A stretch of 64,000 nt of DNA from Nectonema munidae (GCA_030549495.1 JAUIRK010000926.1:656001-720000); one strand, 5' to 3'; positions 34,875 through 48,180 are shown, numbered from the stretch's first letter. Notes: generated by a model not told the origin, from the sequence alone. Program-made: numbers and translations.

Positions 34875-36438
34875 GATTCTTCTAAGATCTTCCCATATAT
34901 TAACGCCCTCATCGTAACCTAGAAAAAGTAATATTCCCACCTACTTAACACATACAAATACTTTAGGGAGAAAGCTTTGTTATTTTCATCCTTAAATACT
35001 AATTAATGTAAGTCGGCATTGTACGCCCTTTCGCAATCTTTCGCACTGATCTAGGACAGATCACAATCTCAAGCTACACCCCAAACTGTTAGAAATGGCA
35101 GTGATTTCCTTTTAGGTATTATAAGAAACTGATTTATAAGTAGAGCAGTTCAACGGCATGCGATGTTGCAAAATATCATCCGGGATAAAGTTTTTGCACA
35201 TCTATTTTCCATGTCCAACAAAGAATCAATGACTTCCCATTATTTCTTTATTTTTTGCTTCCTCGTGTCGCATCCAAACGAGGAATACTCCTCCATAACT
35301 GGAAAGATGATAGACATGATCAGTGGCGTATTCAGAAAATTATTTTAGGGCACTTTCAAAAATAATTATTATAACAAGGCGGTTATTATTAATGACATTG
35401 AACTTTAAAAATGGAAATTCGTATTAGCTTGAGTTTCTAATATACTGGCTATTTACAAAAATCTGGATAACAAAGAAATATAATAGATCAATATTTCATT
35501 TTAAGAAAAGAAGGCCTTGATAATATTCAATGCTGTGAAGCTTGGGAATTGAGGTGCGAGCTTCAAATGTTAGGCTAAGAATTCAACTAGAGTTTCTCAT
35601 TTATCATTTTAAAATATTTTTGAGAAACAAAAAATTAATATTGAATTTATTGAGACTTCAGAAAAGCAATATATTTAAAAAATTGTTTATCATCAATATA
35701 TAAAAAAAATCTATATAAATGTATAGTTCTTGTAAAAGAACTGGGAACCAGTTATCCAGTAAGTTATTTAGTTGATTTAATTAGTTAGATTCCTAATTTC
35801 AAAAATATTGTTTATTTTCTTCCTCCAACATAAAAAGATATAAACAAAGTTTTTTTTATTTATTTATAAATTTTTATTTGATTCTTATTCTCCAGGAGAT
35901 ATATACTTCTGTCTGAGGAGGCAGGTTCATTCTTTATTAAAAAAACTAGCAGTCTTAACAATTCATTTTTAAAGCTACTCTTTTTAAGGTGAAAAGTATT
36001 ATAGAAAAAAATACAGATCTTTATTTTGTTTTAAGCAACTCTTTTATGAACAAATTTTGCTGCAATTCATAAAATCGATTCATTATTACTTTAATTTTTT
36101 CTTCAAGTCTCATACTTTTCTTCTCAAGAATCGAGTAGATAAAAAAAGTTTTGAATTTTAAAGGAACCAAGACTCGCCAAATGTTCGTAGAGGAACTTAA
36201 CGTATACCCTACTGAAGTTAATACTTTCTTGTGGGAAAATGAGGGAAAGCTGGAAGAATGTTGAAGTATTTTTTAAAATAGCACTAACTCACGCACGCAC
36301 TACAGAAAGAGGAGAGAACTGTAATAAAAGAAATAATTGAGAAATCAAAATCCCAAAGCGACTCTTACATAAAACATCAGCATGATCATCTCATCTTTGC
36401 CTGAATCTCACAGCTCATAATCATTCCTCTATTTAACT
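34875..36438. other. Intergenic or intronic, no gene seen
   Basis: AT-rich. A possible transposon end (CAGTGGCGTATTCAG) is at 35320, with no partner found. The open frame at 35163-35348 looks fortuitous. Confidence 0.4.
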
Positions 36439-36462
36439 ATCTCTCCTCTCTCTCTCTCTCTC
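36439..36462. repeat. (CT)n microsatellite
   Basis: About 12 CT units. Confidence 0.8.
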
Positions 36463-38881
36463 ATCCATTTTTCTTTACCTAGAAAGTTGGAATCTATATT
36501 CATGTCATCTTACGCATATCAATATTCCTACGCAACAACTTAAAAGTGCTTTCCGAGTTTCCTTTGTTCAAAGATTTTCACGATAGTGTGAGCTTAGCTT
36601 GCGCCTAGATCATAAAGAGTGGACATAAAAAATTCATCTTCGTGAATGATGAGAATTGGTAGGCACTCATTCCAAGTCATTAAGTGTTGCGTGATGCTCA
36701 AACTAGTCAGTCTAGTCTGTGAAAGTCTCTACTACGATGTCAAAAGCTTTTCAAAGAAGAATGCACATCCCACTTCTTTTATGACCACATTCACGAATCA
36801 CTCTCAGAAGGATGAAAAGATCAACAGAGTTATGGATTAGGATTTGGAAAGAAGATCATCTTCTTGCTATAAAGACGAAATATTCTCAATATGTTTCTTC
36901 TCATCTTTTCAGAGTCTTAGGGAGGTTTCACCATTTTGAAGTGTTATTAGAATTTTTAAGGACAGCCAAATTAGCTATCCCCTCCACATTCCGTGTTGTC
37001 CTATGTACACCATTGCTTAGACGAGATTTAAAAAAACTCTCACCTACTTACCAAATATAATTTAATAGACTATAAATTATATAACAAAAAAAATAAGGAA
37101 AATGCGCATGGGTAAATAAAAAATGTAAAAAACAGTAAAATAAAATCTTTACGTAAGGCATAATGGCAAATTCATGTTTTTTCACGTAACATTTATAATT
37201 CTTCCCTCTTTCGCACCATTAAATTCCTCGTATGAATAAGAGTCGATGACAAAGTGTAGACTATGTCATGGTTATGCCAAATTGTCAATAGGAAAAATAT
37301 ATAAAAAACTATAACTAATTAAATATCAAATTAACTAGATAATTACTAATTAAACTAGAAAAATGAAAAAATAATATAACTTTTTATAGTTGTATATACG
37401 CGATTCACAGAATATTAAATTTAATCAAGTCTTGAAAAGAGTGTTCATTTTTGTAAAAAGCAAAGAGATGCGATACGTCAGATTTTATAGTAGTATAAGA
37501 GAGTTAATTAAAGTGTAAGAAAGTATTAAATATTTGCCTGTGCAATATTATTCGTCCAATTACAATAAGGCTAATTGAATTACACCAATTAAAAAGAAGA
37601 CAAGATATGATAGGAATGGAATAGAAGAATATACGAAGGATAAACTTATTGCATATATGCTATATATGCATGCGAAAGATGAAATATAATTAATTGATTA
37701 AAAAGGGGCCTATATATATTCCAAAGAATTTTCATACGTGCCATTCGACCAGCTAGAAGATGATACATAATTCAAATAGAGAATGAGTATATCTCTTTTT
37801 CAACATGATTAACATCTAACAAGTTGAGCTTTGTTTGCCTTTATATCCCATAAGATTAGTTAGATTTCATTTTCAATGACAAACATTAAGTACAGATTTT
37901 ATAATATGTATAATGTATATATATGTACATTTGAAATTTCATAGTATTTAACGCTGAGAAAGAATGTTCTTGTACACTCCAAAATTTTGACATGGTGATT
38001 TTCGTAAAGTTCATATTAGCGCTTTTCAAATATATATGCGAAATAATTCACTAGCTTCTTTCAATGCACAAAGAGTAGGCTTCGCTTCAAACTGTGATGA
38101 ATGTGTTGTTCTTTTTTACTTAACATTATAAATCTAACAGGTTTGGTTTTCTTGAAAAGGAATTAAGTGGATATTGATTGGAAAAATTTGTATTGATTGT
38201 TTACAGTTGGATAAATCTAAGGAAAGGGACACACACAAAAGAGAGAGATCTGGGTTGTGTTTTATTATCCATAAAGCCTTTTTTGCATATACCGCACAAA
38301 GTACATATGGGAGAATGTTCGCAATTGACAATACTGAGATGTAAAAAATTTATAAGAAAAATAATAATTCCTGCAGTGCTTTAAAACAACCCACTATATA
38401 CACAGCTAAGTTTTTTGTTTAAGCGATTGATAGGGTCTTTCCAAGTTCAATAATTTTTTATAACTAAGCTGAGGAGGTCAAACTTATCATCCATAATCAT
38501 TTCAAACTTAGTCAAGAAAGAATAAAGACTAGTATCAAAAATACTATGAGAGAAGTTCATGCAAAAATACTTTTTTTAGAATTTATTCGAAGAGAATTTA
38601 AATGAAACCACTACTGAGTTATCGAGTTAAGACACTCAGATACATCATACTTAGCGAGATGTTTATTTTTGATCAAAACAGTGACATCAATTTACAAACG
38701 GAAAATTGATGAGAGTTTAGAATTTTCAACTTTACAAAGATAAAAGCTTCTGCGCTTATAACGAAGCAATAAAATAGCGAAATTTTCACTGTTTTAATAT
38801 GATATTGCTAGCCTATTTTTGTTGCAAGCTTGCTATGTGGGTCGTAAAACAAGAGATTGATTGGCGCGGTCTAGAATCACT
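36463..38881. other. No gene seen
   Basis: Two overlapping short frames (36646-36840 and 36812-37060) lie in a slightly GC-richer patch, but neither resembles a known protein and no splice context supports them. The remainder is AT-rich. Confidence 0.4.
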
Positions 38882-38890
38882 GCTTTTAAA

Positions 38891-39781
38891 GGTTCACTGT
38901 AATTTCATCGCCGTAATTTCATCGTGGTAACTTCATCGTGGTAATTTCAATCGCATAGTAAATTGATCGTGATTCAATACATCGTCGGTATTTTCATCGT
39001 CAAGTATTTTCATCGTCAAGCATTATCATCGTCATACTAATTTTATGCTTGACGCTCTATGTTTTTTTGTAAATATCCCTTTATATTTTTTTTAAGTTTA
39101 TTACGAACTTTTGTAAATGTTCTAATATCATAAAAAACTAATTCTTAAATATAAGGTTTTCATATTTTCAGGCTATAATGACAAAACAAAACAATATCTC
39201 TTTCTGACGTAAATATCCTTGAAATATGTTTAAATTCCTTAATATTTAAGGAAAGTTAAAAAAAGTATTTAATTTAATTAAAAAAAATAATATATATATT
39301 AATCTTTGTTTTTTTAGTTTCATAAAAATCCCCTTAACCTATTTTAACCTTTGACTTTTCAGTCATTATTTGGTATATTATATCTAAAAATAATCATTTG
39401 TTTTTTTTAATAAAAAACTTTATTTTTAAGAAAAAAATACCAATTTATATATGCAATAAATTATTCCTTATTTCAAAAAGATCATTGAGGTAACTAATTT
39501 ATTACAAATTAGAAAAATAGAAACAATTAAAAAAAAAATTATGAGCAATACCTCTAAGGTATAATAATAATCATTTAGGTCACGATTTTCAAAATCATTG
39601 ACAATGCGCCGTATTATGCCGTTAATCCATAAATCTCGCGATGTAATCACTATACCATGAAAATACTTAACGATGAAAATACCTACGATGTATTATTGCA
39701 TCACGATGAATTTACTATGCGATGAAATTTCCACGATGAAGTTACCACGATGAAGTTACCGCGATGAAATTACCGGATATC
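38891..39781. mobile_element. MULE-like non-autonomous element with sub-repeat TIRs
   Basis: 891 bp with terminal inverted repeats of about 125 bp. Each TIR is built from tandem words such as GTAATTTCATCGTG and GTATTTTCATCG. The left end is GGTTCACTGTAATTTCATCG; the right end read in reverse is GATATCCGGTAATTTCATCG. A perfect 9-bp duplication GCTTTTAAA flanks it (38882-38890 and 39782-39790), the length expected of Mutator-like elements. The interior has no transposase. The right-hand duplication is the start of a T1 MITE half, so this element inserted into an older MITE. Confidence 0.8.
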
Positions 39782-39850
39782 GCTTTTAAATATAAATATT
39801 CTGCTTTACATGAGATATTGTTTGATTATCCTGATCCTTAGCAAGTTAGA
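39782..39850. mobile_element. MITE family T1, right half (interrupted by the MULE-like element)
   Basis: GCTTTTAAATATAAATATTC, CTGCTTTACATGAGATATTG and GATTATCCTGATC follow the right half of the T1 consensus. The left half is largely unrecognisable beyond 38881. Confidence 0.6.
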
Positions 39851-40401
39851 AGATAAATATAAGATAATATAAGAAGTGGAATGCATACTACCCTACGGAG
39901 CATTGTAATTCAAATGTTAAAGTCCTTCAAAAAATGATGGAAGAGCGAGACAAAAAAATATTAACAAATAACATGACCTCATGAATATTAATGAACTAAA
40001 TTTCATGATAAGTATCATGAAAGTTGGTGCAAAAACTTGAGTCTTGTACTTTGCCTTAAAGTTTTTTTGATTGCATTAAGACTTAAGTACTTTTTATCTA
40101 TACATAATAATCTTTTACAATCGCATAATTAGCATGTCTTCTGAAAGCTTGTAGCGAATGATCCACGTTTAAAATATACGCAGAACAAAACGCCATTTTA
40201 AACACTCAAAATATTTTTCCTCATGCCATTCAATTTGATTTAAATCAAACGAAAAACAATGAGCATTTATTTTCTTCGTGCAAATGATATTTTATGTCGA
40301 AAATGTCTTCTTTACTCATAATTCTTATTTGATTTTCAATCATGAGAATACAGTATAGAATTTTTCATTGAGTCTTAGGAGGATATAGATGGAGGTGATT
40401 A

Positions 40402-40652
40402 AGGGTGCCAGATTTATCTGTTTTGCGGTTGCTTAACAAAGGAATTCCGGTAGATTTATAAGAATGCAGGTTTTACATTCACTAATCTTATATATCAAAA
40501 AATGAGTTTATAAAAAAGAGGCCCAAATGTGATTGTTTATTTCTTTTTTTTAGTATAAAAACTTTTCTTTTACTTTCCAGTATTTTTGTAAGAATTACAA
40601 ATTTTTGTTCTATTTTTGTCCCGGTTTGATAGTGTCAAAATTTGGCAACCCT
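40402..40652. mobile_element. Short TIR element (AGGGTGCCAGATTT ... AAATTTGGCAACCCT)
   Basis: Inverted ends about 15 bp long and 251 bp apart, with AT-rich interior and GGGTTGCCA-type ends typical of hAT MITEs. No clear target duplication. Confidence 0.55.
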
Positions 40653-41149
40653 AGGAATGTTGCATGCTTATTTAGTTTAATTATAAATTAAAAAATTTAT
40701 TTTTAAAGCCTAGAGTTTAGGTCTTTTCTCTCCAGGATTGTAATGATTTTTCAAAGATATTTAAAAATACATTGAATGTTTAATTGAAGGCTCCAAATTA
40801 AGAATGGGATGTGGATTGGGCAATACCACGGATTAAACTAAACGCTAAACTCGAAAGATAATGGATCAAGCTAAAAATGATAAAGCTGAAGAATATCCAT
40901 CGAAACCAATATCTTTGGTGTAGATGAGATTAAGGTTTTAAATATGAAATCTTACCCAAACTGGAAAAGGGAGTTATGAAGGAAAGAGCAAAGATCAAGA
41001 TCATGCGACTAGACATTGCGCACAAAGGATTTGTATTGGAGGAAAATTTGTGTGGATTGTGAAAGACTGTTTTGGAGACGATTTTTCAGACTCGCTTGTA
41101 TTTATTGGAGTGTAGAGAATTCGGCGTGGTGAAAGTGCTTCTTAGCTGT

Positions 41150-41400
41150 TTGTGTGTGTGGTGCTTGTGTACTATGTCCTGTGAGTGCGCGTTTTCTTAA
41201 AATATCCTTTATTCCTTCCTCCTATTCAATAAAGCAGCCAATCATACACGCTCCTGACAGTAGTATACATCCTTACTCGTATACATATTTATTTATACAC
41301 GTACAATATAATAAATAAAATACTCTACTACCACTATACTATAAATATTTCTCTATCTCTCTCTCTATCTCTATATATATCTAATGAGAGTACTGCTAAA
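41150..41400. other. Low-complexity region
   Basis: Short GT, CT and AT runs. No gene recognised. Confidence 0.4.
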
Positions 41401-42229
41401 GCTCACATATTGATTTGTGTTTGTGTGTAAACAAATAATTTTTTGGCTTTTATCTCCGTCTTTATTAATATTACTATCAGAAGCTCATCATCTCATTATC
41501 ATCTACCATAATGATCATCTCCTTTACTTTTACTTCCTTTTATGATTCACAATTCACAATTCACAATAGAAATAATAATATACATTATATAACATCTTCC
41601 TACATTTAATAAAAATAATTATTTACTTTGCGTGAGAGAATTCTGCTATCATAATATAATAATAACAATGATCCAATGATAAAGAGGCCAATTTTTGGAA
41701 GTTGTTATTCCATCTACATGATTGGCTGAATTTTATGCGTTTCTCTTATTATGCACTAATTAAATCTTTTGCTTGAAAGTGTATTCTATTCAATTTAAAA
41801 CGTAAAATTAAAGACGTATAGGATTTGCAAAGAAATTTCGAAAAAATTTCGCAATCAAACTTCATTCCTCTGTCTAAGTACCAATTCTCTATTTACAAAA
41901 TCCGTGTATTGCGATTGTTTATTGGATAACTTTCTGCCAATGAAATACGTGATGCTACTTGAATGACATCAAATATGAAGCTTTTATGGAAATTAATTTT
42001 TAAGAAATATGGAAAATCGAACAAGCTTGATTATTGCAATTCACGTTTATTTACAATATCTAAAAAGTTCGAAAAAAACTTTAGGTTTTTCAAAACTTAG
42101 AGTTATTTTAAATTTGGGTAGATTTGAAAGCATATCAAATCGTTTACTGGAATATCATTCGTTTCAAGTATGAAAAACATATAAATCAAGATATTGTATA
42201 AATGTTTTTATTTTTACAATAACCAACAT

Positions 42230-42530
42230 ATCTATTTGAAAAATTGACCGTTATTCACAACAATACTCGCTCGCTCTCTGTTCCTGATGCAACTACTGCT
42301 TATGAACAAAGCTTGTTTTCCTTTTATGCTCCAAAATTATGGAATGCACTTCTGATATGCTTGAGATGTCAGAAAGAATTCATTGTTTTTGAAAAAAATT
42401 TAAAAACTAATTTTTTAATAATTATGATAATTATATTCATATATTGAAGTTATTTTAGCGTTACTATACCAACTTTATTGGCAGTAGTGAAGCTTTAAAT
42501 AAATAAATCGTATTCTTCTTCTTCTTCTGA
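42230..42530 (+). mobile_element. LINE 3' fragment (CR1/Rex-like ORF2 tail plus 3' UTR)
   Basis: The frame from about 42244 encodes TRSLSVPDATTAYEQSLF, then FYAPKLWNALLICLR, the ...F...APKLWNSLP...R... tail seen in CR1/Rex-type retrotransposons. A short 3' UTR ends in a TTC microsatellite near 42515-42530, as such elements often do. Upstream domains are missing. Confidence 0.7.
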
Positions 42531-43743
42531 ATGGTTTTTATTGATTTGATCGCGTTTTTAATTTCGTAACAGACAAAAGTGAAAGTTAATATAATAAACG
42601 ATGAATTTTGAACACTCATCGTACAAAAATGATTTATATGCACAAAATTCGAGCATAAATGTCCACTCCAACATGAAGAGTATAGGAAAATATGGATTCA
42701 AGAGGTTTGAAGTAACTGAAATCTTTTTAAAACTATACAAAATCTTTTTTTAAAGACAAATTTAAAAAAAATGTAATTTATTTCAATATATTACCTATTT
42801 ACAATGAAAAGGAAGTTTTTATTTTTCATTTTTTTCATAGTTAAAAACATTGAAATACAAATGTATTATTTTTAATTTGTTTAGAAAAATTACAAATTTC
42901 AAAAGGTTCTTTTGGTTATTTGAACTTATAATAAATTAATACAAAAATTAAAAAAAAATTTTTATTCTTTTTTTAAATACTTTAAAACGATGAAATATAT
43001 CGCATTATTTCATATTAGTTTTAAAATATCAAGATTTCGATTTATTGCGATAAAAAGTCGCACATCTCTTCCAAGTAACTTTATGTTTATAGGAGAAATA
43101 CTTTTATATTCAACATTCAACAACTTATATAGTACAAAATTTAAGCTTACACGTATATTTTCAACTTTGATGTCATTCTTATTCATTGGTAGAAGGTTAT
43201 CCAATAAAATCAGGGCGCATACCATACACAAATGCAAGGCCTATATAATTTATAACTCAATGCATTTCTTTCGTATATTAGCGAGCGCATGTAGAATCAG
43301 TTCTCGACAAATTGCATCTTGAAGTTTTACAATATCAGTTAATAATTATATATTAAAATAGAAACTAGTAAAACTACGTATAGTTTTTATTCTGTATCAG
43401 TGATCTGACAATACCATGCGGGAGACAATATACCTAACGCCCTCACATGCCCATGTAGCGCCCCAGATGCAAGTAAAATTTTATCGCATCAAAAGTTTCT
43501 TTTAATTTGAATCCTAATTTCAATACTTCCATATCATTGCTAAGTATTGGTAAATACCTATAAGTTGATTTTAATATTATTAAAAATTAATGTAGGCATG
43601 TAGGAATTGAAGTCAGGTCATGAAGCTTAAATCAGTTAACGTTGGACCAGAATCCAGCAGTATGCAGTGGACACATAAGAACTAATTAGAACTAATAACT
43701 TAGAAGACAAAATCTGGACTAAAAATATACTACATAATATTTA

Positions 43744-44020
43744 CAGGGGCGGATCTAGAAATTGGCATTAGAGGGGCGGATTTTACTAAACTAGAACTAA
43801 AATTTCAAGCATATAAATTTAATGATAGGGTTTTAAAACAAATCCTTATAGATATATGTTAATAACTCTGCATATGATTAATTGTTTAACCATAGCATTA
43901 TGTATTAAATGAAAGTCAAAGACATTTTGCAAATGTTTTTTAAATTTTTTGTATCAGGTCTCATTTAATTTTAGAGAGGGGGGCGTATGTCGGCTCTGTC
44001 CCCCTCTAAATCCGCCTATA
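43744..44020. mobile_element. hAT-like MITE (CAGGGGCGGATCTAG)
   Basis: Left end CAGGGGCGGATCTAGAAATTGG, right end CCCCTCTAAATCCGCCTATA; GGGGCGGA words repeat near both ends. Flanking 8-mers AATATTTA and ATATATAT are only weakly alike. Confidence 0.6.
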
Positions 44021-45224
44021 ATATATATAGTCGCTCTTTTAATAGATCTATTTATTTCAGACTGAAGAAAGGAAATATTTTTGTATAAAAGAATTTATAA
44101 AGTGTTCACCTGGGTTAGGTCTAATTCTCATAAAATATTTTGTTTTTGGTACCATATACGCACTGACTGGAACTTAAAAATTACTATAATCAGAGATTAC
44201 ATAATAAACATCATTATAAGATAAGTTTCAGGAAAATATATATCCTTTTCAAAAATTGCCATTTTTGCATTTTGTAATCATAAGACCTATATCAAATAAA
44301 AATTTCTTTAAAGTTTGTAATTTGCTTGGTTAACTATGCTGTTCTTTAGTGGCATAAGAAATTTCAACATGTGCTTTATTTTTTAAAGGTAATCGTTTTT
44401 TATAGTTATTATAATTAATTGATCAATACATTAATTAATGTATCGAAGGTTCTATTAGATAATTTAGTAATAACATGAAATATTTAATTTATTTTGTTGA
44501 TTGCATTAAAACGTCTTAGGCGATCCTTTTCTTTTTTTATCATAATACGACTCTTTTTTGAATAACACAACATCACTTTCATGTTATGAACAAAGTAATT
44601 GAATATTCTTACAAGCTATTTAAAAATTTGAAAAATAGTAATAAAAATTAAAAGCCAGTAAAATAAAAATTTTTTCGAAAACGTAACCTAACAATTTATA
44701 TACATTTTTTTAAGGATAAAAAAAATTTTTTCTTTCAAAAAATTCTCCATTTTAATAAAATTTTGTTATAAGTGGAGTTTTAAGAAAATTTCTTATAGTT
44801 TGAGAAAAATTGACAAATTCTTTTTGCAGAATCTCTATGAGCTATAATTGGAAATTACTGAATTAGCGATTTTTACAACGAAGATTTGTGTAGAATTATT
44901 AGGTCCCTTAAAAAAATGCAATATTTCATTCAAGAAAAATACTTACAACATTCGAGAGTGTTCAAAGGTGTGTCTTTATTTAGAAAGTGAAAAGTATGGC
45001 TTCAACGTTTCAATCTTTTATACTGATATGGATCAAGAAAAACAAAAAAGAGTTTCCAATTTCAAAGCCCGGCAAACTAATCCAGATTTTCAAAGGAGGA
45101 GCAAATAAAAGCAGAAGCACGAATCCTAATTACGACAACAACAAAATGTGATTCGTAAAATGCCAAGATGATAGTGAAAAACGTGACATAAATTAGGCCT
45201 TACTAATTACACTAAGTGGTTGGT

Positions 45225-45420
45225 TCTTTTGTGCAGGCAGAAGCAACGGCGTGCGGTCTCAATTGCATCACGCAAGTGACAGCTAGGTGAGGTGATGCAG
45301 GATTTGTGATGATCATATAGCGTTTAAACGCTGAGAGCATTTTGCAATGCTTACCTGCCTCGATTGAAGACAGACACAGCACACAAAATAAATAACATCT
45401 TTTGTCATTGTTGTTCTGAG
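45225..45420. other. GC-elevated block with splice-like signals on both strands
   Basis: On the minus strand, ATG codons at 45408 and 45398 are followed by hydrophobic codons and a strong donor GGCAG|GTAAGC (exon end 45355). The frame from 45398 reads MLFILCAVSVFNRG, signal-peptide-like. Its phase (2) and that of the other frame (0) do not fit Ig exon A, which needs phase 1. On the plus strand, TTCTTTTGTGCAG near 45238 and GCTAG|GTGAGG near 45286 resemble an acceptor and donor. The block may be a regulatory region, an upstream exon needing an intermediate exon, or neither. Confidence 0.3.
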
Positions 45421-45921
45421 GGTAGGTGGATTACTTTGATGATGGGATTACGTGATTCTGCTATCTATTAACAAGCTTAAAAGTGACTCTGTGGTCGCCA
45501 TCACCCCCTCATCCTTTCCTTCATTACGTGGAAAAGACGTAATAACGCTTGCAAACACCACTCAAATTTTCTTGACCCCTCGTCCCCATTTTTACTTTTA
45601 ATTCTCACGCAAGTGGAACTGGCTCACTTCATTGTGCTATTCTTGGCTTTCTCCTCATCTCGCCTTCCTCCAATTTCAACATCGTACTCATTAATAATAA
45701 CAAAATATACGTGAATGTTCTTTCGCCTGTAGGTAGGGAAAATTAAGGTTGTTTCAATGGAGCCATTATAAAAAGCGCATATTCAAATACGTGGCTTTCA
45801 ACACAGACACCCTATTATTTATGATAAGAGGTATATTATTATATGCATAACAGACCCACTTAAAAATTACGCAAAAGCTGTATATACAAATTAACATTGT
45901 AATTATGATAATGGGATTTAA

Positions 45922-45945
45922 GTATATATATATATATATATATAT
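45922..45945. repeat. (AT)n microsatellite
   Basis: About 12 TA units. Confidence 0.8.
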
Positions 45946-46349
45946 TTAATGCATAATAATATATACTTTGTATGTTATAATTTATTATCAAAACTACAAC
46001 TACTATTATTATTATTATTATTTGCTCTAGTAGAAAAATACTTCACTGATTATTATGTATACAAACATCGTATATAAATAACTAAATGTGTGTTTGTATA
46101 TATAATTATTATATTTTAATCATAATATAAATGAAAGCTTGTGTTTCTGCTACCTCCAAATATATATGTTTAATCTGGGACACCAAGCAACATATTTTTA
46201 ATTTTAAAGACTAAACGTTTGTTTACAAAAAAAAAAGATACAATATGAAAAAATTGAAAGTGCATTATGGAAATAACTATTTAATATAACTATATATTTC
46301 CTAGCACTAACAATAACCATAAGCTCAGTCTTCTTTTTTACTATTTCTC

Positions 46350-46440
46350 GGAAGATGGCCTAGTGGTAGGAGTGTGAGGTCTCAATACAGGTGGTCTGGG
46401 TTCGATTCCTGGTTGTGAATATCCTTATTATCTGTCCAGT
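46350..46440 (+). mobile_element. tRNA-derived SINE head, family S1
   Basis: GAAGATGGCCTAGTGGTAGG (A box) and GTCTGGGTTCGATTCCTGG (B box) with about 30 bases between, then TTATCTGTCCAGT. Same family as the minus-strand copy at 10880-11135. Confidence 0.75.
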
Positions 46441-46605
46441 AAAAAAAAATAACTGAAATTAAAAAAGATCTAATTAATCCCTTTACAAGTGTAATCTTTC
46501 TCAAGCCTCGAGAGATTTGACACGAGAGAAAACCCTTCATAATTTTTTGTCTCATCTTTAAAAATGTTTGTGAGATGAAGAGTTGAGACAAGGCCTCGAT
46601 AAAAT

Positions 46606-47135
46606 GTTGAGATGATTGGCATAGAGCAGAGTTTAGCAACATGTGTTTGTACTAGAAAACCTATTTGTAGGTACTGTTCTAAAAATCACAATGGTAGTTC
46701 TTGTGATATGGCTTCTTATCAATTAACGTGCGCAACTTGTGAGTTTTTTTGTCGTGAAAAAACTGATCATTCAGCATTTGATTTCGCTTGTCCATCAGTG
46801 CAAAAAGAAGTTGAAAGGGTCAAGTTTAATACAAACTATTATGAATTATGAATCAAACAATCATTCATATTTTCAAAATGATTTTTTGTTTAATTTTGCT
46901 GAATTGAATACATATTTCTCTAGTAGTAGTAACACTTCTCTTCTTACTCTTTCTGATATATAAAATATAATACTTGATGTTGAAAATCTTACAGCGGTTT
47001 GCATAAACCTTTAGATTTCACACTTCATTTCTTTTGAATACATATATTTTCATCAAAATTCAGTATAAAATTACCTTATATCTCTGTTCATTCTTATTAA
47101 TATTTTCATTTTATTTAAATAAACTTACTTACTTG
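46606..47135 (+). mobile_element. LINE ORF1 fragment with zinc knuckles
   Basis: The frame at 46612-46851 has Cys-rich knuckle-like spacing (CRYCSKNHNGSSC and CATCEFFC), then DHSAFDFACPSVQKEVER, characteristic of the C-terminal end of ORF1 proteins of Jockey/CR1-type LINEs. It ends in a normal stop, followed by an AT-rich tail closing with AAATAAACTTACTTAC near 47130. No reverse transcriptase follows, so it is a remnant. Confidence 0.6.
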
Positions 47136-48043
47136 GCAAACACATTGGGTTGCGTGAAAAAGTTTAAAGTATAAAATTCCAATAAAGTCATTTTTAAAGT
47201 AAATAAAATGCCGATATAAAAGTATTAGAACGTGAAATTCTCTAAGACATTTTATTACGAAAACTGTTTCCCGTCTGAAAAAGTTTCGAAAACCTCATAT
47301 AGACTAATTTGGAAAAAAATAGCAGCTTCCTTCTTGTTTCACAATTTCAATAAGATAAAACTGATTCCATTTCCTATGCTTTACTGAGTTCCTTTTTTTG
47401 GCACGCTGATGCACACGTTTTACAAATGTGAATCAAATGATTCGTGCTTTTATTGACCACAAACTGGCAAGCAACAGTGCTATTTTTCTTTTTATATTTT
47501 AATATATCAAAGCACGTTCCCCCTTTTCAAGATAGTTCCTTTACCAACTGGAATGGAAGATGCACGACGTCTCGTTGGCAAAGTGAATAACAATTGGTCG
47601 ATACCACATCAAAAACTGAACACTTAAAAAAGATTTATTACACTTAGATAAATTAAATATACAAATATGTTTTTATGTTGTTTTATTGGATAAGCTTCTG
47701 ACAATAGCGGGTATCGACACTTTCTATCTCTATTTCTGGCTTTAGGTAAATTTTTTGTGCATAGTACTTGAATTCGCGGATGCGGAAGCCCGGATAGCTG
47801 GCGTTTTACTAATTTGATATAAACGTACATCAAATAATTTAATATAAAACTACCTAACCCATTCGATCCCTGAAAAAAGCTACCTAAAGAAATATCTGCG
47901 TCCTTTAAGTATGAATCTGGAATCAATTTGGTAATGGCATCCCAAAGGAAATAGAATAATTCTGGCTTTTCATTAATAACTTAATCAATAATTTAAAAGA
48001 GGTAGTTTGAAAATATTGCTCAAAATTAGATTAGTTTTCTCGT

Positions 48044-48180
48044 TTAACCGGTTAACGGCCAGAATCGACTATAGTCGACTTTACAAAACTAAAATCGTCT
48101 GCGTTTATCAATGCTCTTTAATACAAATCTTCTGCTTTATATTAGGTATCGTCTGATTATTATGATCGTTAACGGGTTAA
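48044..48180. mobile_element. MITE family T1, complete copy
   Basis: Starts TTAACCGGTTAACGGCCAGAAT and ends ATGATCGTTAACGGGTTAA, with CGACTATAGTCGAC as the internal palindrome. 137 bp. A second, inverted fragment (CAGACGATATTTATTAAAAA) follows at 48200-48240. Confidence 0.8.

Noticed and set aside
36646-37060. Two overlapping short plus-strand frames as a gene
   Set aside because: No recognisable domain, no splice support and no codon signal beyond a mild GC rise.
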